Below are positions 1 through 5,309 of a stretch of 5,844 bases of DNA, piece after piece. Every line of letters begins with the position of its first letter. Within the stretch, counting starts at the first letter, position 1. The notes below the pieces were generated by a model. That model worked only from the letters and a program-made list of their open reading frames with translations, was not told where the DNA came from and searched no databases. A program made the translations under genes and the position numbers. Source of the stretch: Deltaproteobacteria bacterium (GTDB taxonomy: Bacteria; Desulfobacterota; GWC2-55-46); the NCBI GenBank assembly GCA_030646655.1, contig JAUSLB010000160.1, positions 1 through 5,844 of the forward strand, given 5' to 3'.

Positions 1-957
1 GTAGACTATCCAGTAGCTGAAGGCTATTACGATGCTCAAGCCGACTCCCGCGGCTATGCCGCTGTGCCTGCCGGTCTTCAGGGCAAAGGGTATGCCCACG
101 AGCACCATTATGAAATTGACGAGCGGGAAGGAGACCTTGCCGTAGAGATCTATCCTGTATCTCGATGAGTCGTAGCCGTCAGCCTCAAGCCCTTTAATGT
201 AGTTCTTAAGCTCGTTGAAGCTCATGTTCTTCTGGAGGTTCTCGACATTCACGAGATCAGCCGGCTCCACAAGCCCTTCGAGAGTAAGGTTCTCCACCTC
301 TTGGCCCCCGGCTTCGCCCGTTCCAGTGAAGGCCCAGACGAACGCGGAAGACGCGACCCACTTTTCTCCCTGCCAGACGGCCTGCCTCGCATAGACGCGG
401 CTCTTTATCTTAAAAGGCTTTTCGATGACATAGAGGGTCACGCCGTGGAGCTGGTTTTTCTTCAGGTCAACCTGTCTTATGTTAAAGATGCCGTTGCCCG
501 TCCTCACCCAGACCCCCTCCTTGCCGAACGAGCTGCCCTGAGCCCCGAACCACTGCTTCCTGAAGGCGTCAACCTTCTTCAGCGCGCCCGGGGCCACATA
601 CTCGTTAAGGAGGATTATCGCCACGCTTATCAAAAGCCCTGAGAAAAGCAGCGGCATTACCGTCCTGAGGAGTCTCACGCCCCCTGCCTTCATCGCGGTT
701 ATCTCTCCGTGCTTGGCGAGTATCCCTAAGGAGAGGAGCACCGCCACGAGGACCGCCACAGGCGAGACCTGAGTTATTATGAAAGGTATCTTATAGGTGA
801 AGAACGCGAGGCCCGAGGTGAGCGGGACATGGAACTTCATGAGGTTGTCCATGTTCTCGAAGAGGTCCACCATTATAAAGAGCATGATGAACGCGAGCAC
901 GGCTATCGTGAGGAGCTTAGCGAACTCGGTAAATATGTATCTTTCGAGTATCTTCAT
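1..957 (-). CDS. lptG: LPS export permease LptG, partial (C-terminal end beyond the left edge)
   Basis: Reading the minus strand from the ATG at 957-955 gives 319 codons without a stop up to base 1, so the gene leaves the window. The family is about 360 residues, so roughly 40 are missing. The product starts MKILERYIFTEFAKLL, followed by a first membrane segment and the DLFENMDNL stretch typical of LptG. Two more hydrophobic segments follow (about residues 55-85 and 95-120, including KHGEITAMKAGG). A polar periplasmic beta-jellyroll region spans about 125-275, and hydrophobic segments resume near the edge (SFPLVNFIMVLVGIPFAL). In the known system LptF and LptG form the inner-membrane permease that, with the LptB ATPase, extracts LPS and passes it to LptC/A. 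The start overlaps the lptF stop as ATGA, so translation is probably coupled. YjgP/YjgQ family membership is clear. Naming it LptG rather than LptF rests on gene order and the N-terminal motif. Confidence 0.9.
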   Translation of the reverse strand, partial: MKILERYIFTEFAKLLTIAVLAFIMLFIMVDLFENMDNLMKFHVPLTSGLAFFTYKIPFIITQVSPVAVLVAVLLSLGILAKHGEITAMKAGGVRLLRTVMPLLFSGLLISVAIILLNEYVAPGALKKVDAFRKQWFGAQGSSFGKEGVWVRTGNGIFNIRQVDLKKNQLHGVTLYVIEKPFKIKSRVYARQAVWQGEKWVASSAFVWAFTGTGEAGGQEVENLTLEGLVEPADLVNVENLQKNMSFNELKNYIKGLEADGYDSSRYRIDLYGKVSFPLVNFIMVLVGIPFALKTGRHSGIAAGVGLSIVIAFSYWIVY

Positions 958-2129
958 TTTTTTACGCGCCTTTTGCGCCTGAGAAGCCGCCTGAGCGCGT
1001 CCGCAATGCGGGAGCCGGCCTCGATCGGCCTGTCCTTTGCCGCCGAGTAGAAGATATAAACCCCTACGGCCACGAAGATTATATCAGACCCCCAGACCGC
1101 GAGCACCGGGTTTAAGCGGCCGTTCTCACCCAGGGCCTCGAGGGCAGTTGATACCACATAATACATCAGCACCACCGCGAGCGCCACGCTGAAGCCGGTG
1201 AACCGCGCCGCCCTTATCTTCTGTATGCCGAGGGGGACCCCGAGGAGCGCGAATACGAAGACGGATGCCGGCAGCGCGAGCCTCTTGTGCAGGTCTATCA
1301 TGTAAGGCGCGGTACTCTCGCCCTTTGCCTTTGTCTCTTTAATCCTGTGCACGAGCTCGCTTATGTATAGTTCCCTGTTGGGCTTTCCCGGCGTGCCGGC
1401 CTCGGAAGCGCCGGAGATGCTCAGCTCGAGGACATAGGACTCGAAATCGGCTATGTGGTAGGCTCCGTTATTCTCGGTCTTCCTGTGCATCGTCCCGCTG
1501 TAGAGCTTAAGATAGACGGTTGACTCCTCCGTAGGCGGGGAGAAGACCCCTTTGTTTGCGAAAAAGGCGTTCGATTCCGTCCCGGGGCCCGTCTGGGAGA
1601 TGAATATCCCCTCCATCTCGCCTGTCTTTATATTAAGGTGGTCAACATACAATACGACCCCCTTGAACTTGTCATAGAAGGTCTTTTCCTCAATGCCCGA
1701 GACGAGCTTTGTCTTAGCGGCCTCGAAGAGCAGCCTTCTTAAATTGACATTGCCCCACGGGAAAAGATAAAGCGTGAAGGCCAGCGTCGTAAGGTAAGCT
1801 ATAAAGGCGAGCAGGAGCACGGGCTTCATGATGGAGAACAGGCCGAGCCCTGTTGACTTCATGGCGGTTATTTCGCTGTCCGAGCTTAAGCGGGTGAATG
1901 CGACGAGCACCCCTATAAGGAAAGATACCGGCAGCGTGTATATGAGGAACGAGGGTATCACCGAGACTATGAACCGGAAGATAAAAGACGGGCCTATCCC
2001 GTGGGTTACCATGAGCTCTATGAGCTTGACGGTCTTGCTCAGCAGGCCCGTAGCGGTGAGGACGGCGAGGCTTAGGAGGAACGGGACGGTTATTTCTTTA
2101 AAGATGTATGTGTTTATAAGCCTCGGCAT
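954..2129 (-). CDS. lptF: LPS export permease LptF (YjgP/YjgQ family)
   Basis: This is a complete 391-residue gene, close to the usual family length. The N-terminus (MPRLINTYIFKEITVPF) leads into three hydrophobic segments at about residues 14-36, 48-78 and 98-124. The loop SSDSEITAMKSTGLG between the second and third is the conserved cytoplasmic coupling region of this family. A periplasmic beta-rich domain fills about 125-275, followed by three more segments (about 283-302, 309-330, 343-362) and a very basic tail (RRLLRRKRRVKK). In the known LptB2FG complex it is one half of the permease that extracts LPS from the outer leaflet of the inner membrane. It is the first gene of a minus-strand pair with lptG, and its TGA overlaps the lptG ATG. 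The ribosome-binding site is weak: only GGAA directly before the ATG. I see no clear promoter. A TATAGT about 12 bases upstream of the ATG lacks a partner -35 box. Confidence 0.93.
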   Translation of the reverse strand: MPRLINTYIFKEITVPFLLSLAVLTATGLLSKTVKLIELMVTHGIGPSFIFRFIVSVIPSFLIYTLPVSFLIGVLVAFTRLSSDSEITAMKSTGLGLFSIMKPVLLLAFIAYLTTLAFTLYLFPWGNVNLRRLLFEAAKTKLVSGIEEKTFYDKFKGVVLYVDHLNIKTGEMEGIFISQTGPGTESNAFFANKGVFSPPTEESTVYLKLYSGTMHRKTENNGAYHIADFESYVLELSISGASEAGTPGKPNRELYISELVHRIKETKAKGESTAPYMIDLHKRLALPASVFVFALLGVPLGIQKIRAARFTGFSVALAVVLMYYVVSTALEALGENGRLNPVLAVWGSDIIFVAVGVYIFYSAAKDRPIEAGSRIADALRRLLRRKRRVKK

Positions 2130-2184
2130 TTTCCAATGATACTATAAAGACATCTTCCGGACAATCTGATTTGGAGTTTTTTTT

Positions 2185-2294
2185 AATCGGGTGCTCGGCG
2201 GAATCCCGCCCTTTTAAGGGCTGGTCAAAGCCGAGCAATATAAAAGCAATTACCTTGCCGACAATCCCCGCCATTTATGGCGGGGTAATTGAAT
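2185..2294. repeat. structured dispersed repeat, copy 1 (110 bp)
   Basis: This stretch matches 3020-3127 in direct orientation. By hand alignment about 102 of 111 columns are identical, with five substitutions, one 3-nt indel and one 1-nt indel. It holds nested inverted repeats. TGCTCGGC (2192-2199) pairs with GCCGAGCA (2230-2237) around a GCCCTT/AAGGGC hairpin (2208-2221). A second arm is CCCCGCCA-TTTA-TGGCGGGG (2266-2285), overlapped by an outer pair CAATTACC (2247-2254) / GGTAATTG (2284-2291). There is no U-tract after the strong hairpin, so it does not look like a terminator. It lies between the divergent lptF and HEPN genes. A REP/MITE-like intergenic element is the likeliest identity; the family is not one I can name. 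Confidence 0.85.
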
Positions 2295-2448
2295 TCCGCC
2301 CCTTTCGGGCTTAAGGCTCTATTTCTATAAAGAAAAGCGCCTTTTTTGCCGATAGTTATAGTAATAAGCCTTTTATCCGGCGATATCAAAGGATTTTATG
2401 CCTTTTTCGGGCTTTTCCCGCCTTTGGGACAGCCGGCGAGCATATTGT
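2295..2448. other. intergenic stretch with short GC hairpins, no gene seen
   Basis: Following repeat copy 1 there are several small inverted repeats of the pattern GCC-T-rich-GGGC: GCCCCTTTCGGGC near 2308, GCCTTTTTCGGGC near 2400, and CCGGC near 2377 facing GCCGG near 2432. An irregular stem runs from GGC (about 2315) through TTTCT/AGAAA to GCC, ending in a T-run at 2342-2347, and could act as a weak plus-strand terminator. No reading frame with a plausible start and ribosome-binding site was found. It looks like an accumulation of repeat debris upstream of the HEPN promoter. Confidence 0.4.
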
Positions 2449-2477
2449 TTGACATAGGACAGCTTTTGGGTTATTAG
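2449..2477 (+). promoter_or_regulatory. sigma70-like promoter for the HEPN gene
   Basis: A perfect -35 box TTGACA (2449-2454) is followed by a 17-base spacer and TATTAG (2472-2477), which matches four of six positions of the -10 consensus. Transcription would begin near 2484, about 43 bases before the proposed TTG start at 2527. The promoter lies outside the repeat. Confidence 0.55.
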
Positions 2478-2526
2478 AAATTACTTAAACATTTTTTTTA
2501 AACCAAACCGTGTCAGGGAAGAATAT

Positions 2527-2913
2527 TTGGACCAGAGGATCAGGGATAAGATAAAATCGGAATTGAACAGGGCCGAGGAATACCTCAAGGCAGCGGAAAT
2601 CCTCCACATGCAGGGCCTCTTTACCCCTTCCGTGATCTCTTCGTACTGCTCCGCCTTCCACGCTTCGGTCGCAGCCTTTTTGACAAGCGGCCGTAACCGG
2701 CAAAGAGAGCCCTTTGTAAGCTTTGCCGCGAACCTTGCCAAGTTCAGCTCCAAGCTCGACCCTTTTATCGAGAAGCAGAAAGAGGCGGGAAAGGTATTGT
2801 CCGTAAACGCCTCGCTCGATTACGCGGAGAACGAGGCGCTCCTGCGCCTTTACCAGACACGGGACTTTTTCCTCGAGGTCAAGGATTTTTTAAGGAGAAT
2901 AGTAAAGAACTGA
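2527..2913 (+). CDS. small HEPN-domain protein, putative, with a non-canonical active site
   Basis: The 128-residue, mostly helical product has the layout of small stand-alone HEPN proteins. The first helix is RAEEYLKAAEILHMQGLF (residues 15-32). The second is PSVISSYCSAFHASVAAFL (34-52), carrying the motif histidine H45. A C-terminal amphipathic helix, EALLRLYQTRDFFLEVKDFL, is typical of the family. HEPN nucleases use R-x4-6-H. Here the position seven residues before the histidine is S38 rather than arginine, so ribonuclease activity is doubtful. The start is TTG, with GGGAA 6-7 bases upstream as a modest ribosome-binding site. The same frame is open back to 2458 without an ATG or GTG, and the upstream residues (VREEYL) also look helical, so the true start could lie a little earlier. 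Family HEPN proteins are often toxins or partners of nucleotidyltransferases. No nucleotidyltransferase gene is present here. It stands alone between two copies of the 110-bp repeat. The fold call is fairly sure; the function is unknown. Confidence 0.7.
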   Translation: MDQRIRDKIKSELNRAEEYLKAAEILHMQGLFTPSVISSYCSAFHASVAAFLTSGRNRQREPFVSFAANLAKFSSKLDPFIEKQKEAGKVLSVNASLDYAENEALLRLYQTRDFFLEVKDFLRRIVKN

Positions 2914-3019
2914 GGGATGAGCGCGCCCGGTATTCGCCCTGAGGCTTCGGCCCGGCATTTTCGGATCGCTGTTAAAAATCTTCAGGCCCTGTTCAAGGAT
3001 TAAATTAACGGTTCTTTTC

Positions 3020-3127
3020 AATCGGGTGCCCGGCGCAGTCCCGCCCTTTTAAGGGCTCAAAGCCGAGCTATATAAAAGGCAATTACCTTGCCGACAATCC
3101 CCGCCGTTTATGGCGGGGTAATTGAAT
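3020..3127. repeat. structured dispersed repeat, copy 2 (108 bp)
   Basis: This is the direct-orientation partner of 2185-2294. Both arms are kept: the GCCCGGC / GCCGAGC outer stem around GCCCTT/AAGGGC, then CCCCGCCG-TTTA-TGGCGGGG (3099-3118). In the first arm the T-to-C change leaves a G-U pair on minus-strand RNA and a mismatch on plus-strand RNA. In the second arm the A-to-G change gives a G-U pair on plus-strand RNA. The structure is therefore largely preserved, but the transcribed strand cannot be decided. The repeat ends 31 bases before the HTH gene, so its TATAAA (3071-3076) is a candidate -10 box for that gene, although no good -35 box goes with it. Confidence 0.85.
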
Positions 3128-3158
3128 AGCCCCCTGCTCCATAAAACGGCCCCGAAAA

Positions 3159-3536
3159 ATGCTCACTACCAAAGATATATTAAACCGGCTCAAGGCCTTA
3201 AGGGAGGAGAAGGACTTAAGGCAGGAGTATATCGCCAGACGCCTCGGCATCGACAGGACCACCTATGTCCGCAAGGAGAGCGGCGCCATCCCGATAACGA
3301 CCGAGGAGTGGCTGAAGCTCGCGGACGCGATGGAGGAAGACCCTGCCTATTTTTTCAGCCTCCAGCGCCCTTACCCGGACACCCCCGAAGGGGCGAGGGA
3401 GAGGCTCCTTATAAAGCTGTACAGGTCTTTAAGCCAGCGCCAGAAAGAGGAATTCATCTGCGGCATACATATAATGCTTAAAGGGATAAAGAAGAAGGCC
3501 GTAAGGGATACGCTTGAGGAGCTGAGGGGCATATAG
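3159..3536 (+). CDS. XRE/Cro-type helix-turn-helix regulator
   Basis: The 125-residue protein has an N-terminal XRE domain at about residues 5-62. It runs RLKALREEKDLRQEYIARRL, then the recognition region GIDRTTYVRKESGAIPITTE and the closing helix EEWLKLADAM, which continues into EDPAYFF. The C-terminal half (about 68-125) is charged and helical and matches no partner domain I recognise; it may serve dimerisation. Proteins like this are DNA-binding repressors, often autoregulatory or linked to mobile or accessory genes. The ATG at 3159 fits the usual short N-terminus of the family, but no Shine-Dalgarno sequence precedes it (the upstream bases are CCCCGAAAA). Weak or leaderless initiation is therefore possible. 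The nearest neighbour upstream is repeat copy 2, then the HEPN gene. Whether it regulates that gene cannot be told from the sequence. No clear terminator follows directly. Confidence 0.88.
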   Translation: MLTTKDILNRLKALREEKDLRQEYIARRLGIDRTTYVRKESGAIPITTEEWLKLADAMEEDPAYFFSLQRPYPDTPEGARERLLIKLYRSLSQRQKEEFICGIHIMLKGIKKKAVRDTLEELRGI

Positions 3537-3561
3537 AGACCCGCTGCCCGCTGTCTTTGTT

Positions 3562-3689
3562 TCTAAAAATTGTTCTTTTTCCTGACCTCTGCGTAGGCGC
3601 GAAAATAAAAATGCTCACATATTCACATATATGCTGCGCTTTTTATTTCCACCCTTCCTTGACTTCAGAAAAAATTCCTAATTTTTAGA
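3562..3689. repeat. 128-bp nested inverted repeat, MITE-like, uncertain
   Basis: The ends are perfect 10-bp inverted repeats: TCTAAAAATT (3562-3571) and AATTTTTAGA (3680-3689). Inside lies a second inverted pair, AAATAAAAA (3603-3611) and TTTTTATTT (3640-3648), around a CATAT/ATATG core (3618-3633). No target-site duplication is visible. The termini are AT-rich, so chance is a real possibility. The inner stem could alternatively act as a weak terminator for the HTH gene. Confidence 0.35.
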
Positions 3690-3860
3690 GGCAGCCTATT
3701 TCTATCCGCTCGCTAACCCCGCTTCGGGGGATGCGCCAGATTGATTCTCAGTAGCCATAAATATTTTATTTTACATTTCGAATATTCCCTAAGCCTGCTG
3801 CACGGGGTCTTCGATTAGGCTCTTTATGGAAAAGGCCTCCTGTATCCCCACCCGCCTTTC

Positions 3861-3878
3861 GGGTTACTCAGAGTTTAC
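3861..3878. repeat. dispersed repeat segment, shared with the right edge
   Basis: GGGTTACTCAGAGTTTAC matches 5819-5836 (GGGTTACGCGGAGTTTAC) at 15 of 18 positions, with the only difference in the central triplet. Both copies are followed by a related CTG-x-GC stretch. Confidence 0.5.
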
Positions 3879-3991
3879 GGCTGCGCTCCCCCTCTTTACC
3901 ATCGATCAGGTATCTTGACTTGTGAAGCATATAAAAAAGAGAACGCCGGATATAGATTCTTTTTAGCCCACTGCCTTCCTGAAACTTAGGT

Positions 3992-4021
3992 TTGACAATA
4001 CAGGGGCGTTATGATAATAAT
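3992..4021 (+). promoter_or_regulatory. promoter of the tRNA-Lys/tRNA-Glu unit
   Basis: A perfect -35 box TTGACA (3992-3997) is followed, after an 18-base spacer, by AATAAT (4016-4021), five of six matches to the -10 consensus. GATAAT (4013-4018) is an alternative with a 15-base spacer. Transcription would begin near 4028, leaving a short leader before the first tRNA at 4057. Confidence 0.6.
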
Positions 4022-4056
4022 TTCAGGTTAATTCAGTATCGTTTTAAACAGGCTTT

Positions 4057-4132
4057 GAGCCGCTAGCTCAGGTGGTAGAGCATCTGCCTTTTAAGCAGGT
4101 GGCCCCGGGTTCGAGTCCCGGGCGGCTCACCA
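4057..4132 (+). tRNA. tRNA-Lys (anticodon UUU)
   Basis: A full cloverleaf is visible. The acceptor stem GAGCCGC pairs perfectly with GCGGCTC. The D-arm is GCTC/GAGC. The anticodon arm is TCTGC-CTTTTAA-GCAGG, placing TTT at positions 34-36. The T-arm is CCGGG-TTCGAGT-CCCGG, the discriminator is A, and the 3' CCA is encoded. The length is 76 nt including CCA. It is the first gene of a two-tRNA unit, 19 bases before tRNA-Glu. Confidence 0.97.
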
Positions 4133-4151
4133 TATTTTACATATAAAAAAA

Positions 4152-4227
4152 GTCCCCATCGTCTAGAGGCCAAGGACACCGCCCTTTCACGGCGGTAACC
4201 TGGGTTCGAATCCCAGTGGGGACGCCA
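4152..4227 (+). tRNA. tRNA-Glu (anticodon UUC)
   Basis: The acceptor stem GTCCCCA pairs with TGGGGAC. The anticodon arm is CCGCC-CTTTCAC-GGCGG, placing TTC at positions 34-36. The T-arm is CTGGG-TTCGAAT-CCCAG, the discriminator is G, and the CCA is encoded. The length is 76 nt. It is followed at once by an intrinsic terminator. An integrase remnant lies about 100 bases downstream, so the 3' end of this tRNA is a plausible former attachment site. No second copy of its 3' end is present in the window. Confidence 0.97.
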
Positions 4228-4236
4228 TGAAAAGAT

Positions 4237-4270
4237 AAGGGATTTGCAAGATATGCAAATCCCTTTTTTT
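4237..4270 (+). terminator. intrinsic terminator of the tRNA unit
   Basis: A 12-bp perfect stem, AAGGGATTTGCA (4237-4248) with TGCAAATCCCTT (4254-4265), closes a 5-base loop (AGATA) and runs into a T-tract ending at 4270. It lies 9 bases after the tRNA-Glu CCA. Confidence 0.93.
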
Positions 4271-4328
4271 ATTAGGGTCGGATTGTTGGGTTTAGTTTCT
4301 CAACCCGATCTACTCAACTTTGGACAGA

Positions 4329-4526
4329 TTATCGCAGCCGCCGATTATTCTCAGGCGCGAGCTTTACTCTCCGCACCCTCTTAAGCGCCTCTTCCTCAAC
4401 CAAGCCCCGCTCCACCGCCTTGGTGAACATATTATTGAGAGTGGCGAGCAGGCGGTTCACGGTGGCGGGCTTGTTCTTAGCCAGCCGCTTGGCTGCCATT
4501 CCTCTACGAGGCGAGTACCAACAGGA
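4329..4526 (-). pseudogene. tyrosine-recombinase (phage-type) integrase remnant, frameshifted
   Basis: On the minus strand, 4499-4329 reads 56 residues with the character of the core-binding (SAM-like) domain of tyrosine recombinases. It includes NKPATVNRLLATLNNMFTKA, then VERGLVEEEALKRVRRVKL and ENNRRLR, which is the usual lead-in to the catalytic domain. A TAA follows at 4331-4329, so the catalytic domain with its R-H-R-Y residues is missing. Upstream, another frame (about 4516-4496) reads TRLVEEW, which fits the preceding family motif. A one-base deletion therefore separates the two pieces, near 4496-4499. The remnant stops at a perfect hairpin (4528-4558). It lies just behind two tRNA genes, the classical target of such integrases. 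The family call is by motif recognition. It could not be functional as it stands. Confidence 0.72.
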
Positions 4527-4527
4527 T

Positions 4528-4558
4528 GTTGAAAAAGTCCATCCTGGACTTTTTCAAC
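4528..4558. repeat. perfect 13-bp-stem hairpin A
   Basis: GTTGAAAAAGTCC (4528-4540) and GGACTTTTTCAAC (4546-4558) pair without mismatch around ATCCT. A competing pairing exists: CAGGAT (4523-4528) with ATCCTG (4541-4546). The T-run lies inside the arm, so it is not a standard terminator. It abuts the integrase remnant and could be a dispersed palindromic element or the end of an inserted or deleted element. Confidence 0.8.
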
Positions 4559-4653
4559 CGCGATTTGGCCGGAGGCGAGCATCCAGACGTCCAAATCTTA
4601 CACATTGCCCGGCTTTTTTAGTCTCGCAATTAGGCAAACCTTCCATGGATTAC

Positions 4654-4685
4654 TTAACAGGTTGCGTTTTTCCGCAACCTGTTAA
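4654..4685. repeat. perfect 13-bp-stem hairpin B
   Basis: TTAACAGGTTGCG (4654-4666) and CGCAACCTGTTAA (4673-4685) pair without mismatch around TTTTTC. It is similar to hairpin A in stem and loop length but unrelated in sequence. It has no U-tract on either side. Confidence 0.8.
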
Positions 4686-4737
4686 AGGCCAGCAGGGGGT
4701 ACTTCCCGAATTCTTCCACAAGCACTGAAGGAAGCCC
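4654..4737 (-). pseudogene. possible C-terminal gene fragment, unidentified
   Basis: In one minus-strand frame the stretch reads VLVEEFGKYPLLAFNRLR and ends in a TAA that lies inside hairpin B. It looks protein-like (charged plus hydrophobic blocks) but has no start or ribosome-binding site. It runs back into the 3' end of the response-regulator gene in another frame. I do not recognise the family. It may be debris of a lost gene or simply chance. Confidence 0.2.
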
Positions 4738-4747
4738 AAAATTTATT

Positions 4748-5134
4748 TTATTTATCTGGCTGGTTTAAAATATCCGCAACAATTTTTTTTAAAGTCTTCA
4801 TCTCTAAATTCTTGTTAACATATTTGAGATTATTTTTTTCAAAGAAGGATATGTGTTTTTTTAAATCGGAATCACTTACATGAAATATGAATCTGTCTTT
4901 TATGCTGGGATACATTTTCACGGCTCGATTATAGAACTCTATGCCATCCATGACGGGCATGCCGATATCACATATAATGACCGCGCAGTAATCCTCATAA
5001 AGCTTATTAAGCGCCTCCTCTCCGTTTCCGGTGCATTCAACTATGCCCTCTTTTATAAGAATTTCCATGAGCTTGTCGGTTATTATTTTTTCATCATCGA
5101 CTACAAGGATTCTTTCCTGAAAAGGTTTATTCAT
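4748..5134 (-). CDS. single-domain response regulator (CheY-like receiver)
   Basis: The 128 residues form one receiver domain with no output domain. The acidic pocket is D13-D14 (ILVVDDE). The phosphoacceptor is D56, in IICDIGMPVMDG. The switch serine is S87 (HVSDSD), and the conserved lysine is K108. The usual lysine-proline pair is lysine-asparagine here (YVNKNLEM), a mild departure. The start is well supported: GAGG (5144-5141 on the minus strand) lies about seven bases before the ATG. A TATAAT box reads at 5185-5180 on the minus strand, without a clear -35 box. No histidine kinase is in the window, so it would act as an orphan phosphorelay intermediate or protein-protein regulator. The gene is visibly more AT-rich than lptF, the HTH gene and arfB, with many AAT, AAA and ATA codons, which suggests separate origin or transfer. 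Confidence 0.92.
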   Translation of the reverse strand: MNKPFQERILVVDDEKIITDKLMEILIKEGIVECTGNGEEALNKLYEDYCAVIICDIGMPVMDGIEFYNRAVKMYPSIKDRFIFHVSDSDLKKHISFFEKNNLKYVNKNLEMKTLKKIVADILNQPDK

Positions 5135-5179
5135 AATTTACCTCACAGTAATTTATTAAAAGCTGGCAACCGTGATTTA

Positions 5180-5185
5180 ATTATA
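5180..5185 (-). promoter_or_regulatory. candidate -10 box for the response regulator
   Basis: The minus strand reads TATAAT here, about 45 bases upstream of the start codon. The region 17 bases further upstream (TATATT) is a poor -35 box. Nearby are a 9-bp inverted pair CTGATATAT (5188-5196) / ATATATCAG (5252-5260) and a small palindrome TTAAG-CTAAA-CTTAA (5216-5230). Either could be an operator in this divergent region. Confidence 0.35.
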
Positions 5186-5309
5186 CCTGATATATCGCCT
5201 GAAATATAGCTATCCTTAAGCTAAACTTAATAAAAGTAGACTCTTTGTTTATATATCAGACAAGAAATCGAATGTTCGTTTATATGCGTTAAGGGAGAGG
5301 TTTTAAACA

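Larger units (their letters stand above)
3537..3991. other. 455-bp gene-free stretch with inverted repeats
   Basis: No convincing coding region is seen on either strand. The stretch contains an AT-rich nested inverted repeat (3562-3689), a strong small hairpin CCCCG-CTT-CGGGG near 3717-3729, and two short, mutually exclusive pairings near 3788-3821 (CCTAA/TTAGG and AGCCT/AGGCT). It also holds an ACCCG/CGGGT hairpin near 3850-3864 and an 18-bp segment shared with the right edge of the window. A 30-codon open frame at 3827-3919 has no ribosome-binding site and lies over the shared repeat. The minus strand was compared from memory with TPP, cobalamin and c-di-GMP riboswitch signatures and did not match. 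Confidence 0.5.

Noticed and set aside
301..642. plus-strand open frame of 113 codons
   Set aside because: It lies antisense within lptG, whose own frame is open through the whole stretch and matches the family. It has no ribosome-binding site.
797..1050. two overlapping plus-strand frames
   Set aside because: They are antisense to the lptF/lptG junction, and their products show no family character.
1828..2139. plus-strand frame of 103 codons
   Set aside because: It is antisense to the N-terminal half of lptF.
2481..2753. minus-strand frames opposite the HEPN gene
   Set aside because: The plus-strand product has a recognisable fold and promoter; these have neither.
2185..3127. CRISPR array or att-flanked prophage
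   Set aside because: There are only two repeats, 725 bp apart, with a gene between them and no regular spacers or recombinase.
3122..3481. plus-strand frame of 119 codons overlapping the HTH gene
   Set aside because: It is in a different frame from the clear XRE domain, and its proline- and arginine-rich product is typical of an out-of-frame reading.
3830..3900. riboswitch on the minus strand
   Set aside because: CTCTGAGTAACCC recalls the TPP element and other parts recall the c-di-GMP type, but the conserved cores do not follow.
3827..3919. 30-codon plus-strand ORF
   Set aside because: It has no ribosome-binding site and overlaps the dispersed motif at 3861, so it is likely a chance frame in repeat DNA.
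4320..4728. two plus-strand frames
   Set aside because: They are antisense to the integrase remnant and run across the hairpins, with no family match and no ribosome-binding site.
4880..5209. plus-strand frame of 109 codons
   Set aside because: It is antisense to the response regulator, whose motifs are unmistakable.
5258..5286. CAGACA-17-TATATG as an arfB promoter
   Set aside because: The implied start would fall inside the Shine-Dalgarno sequence of the small ORF, leaving no usable leader.
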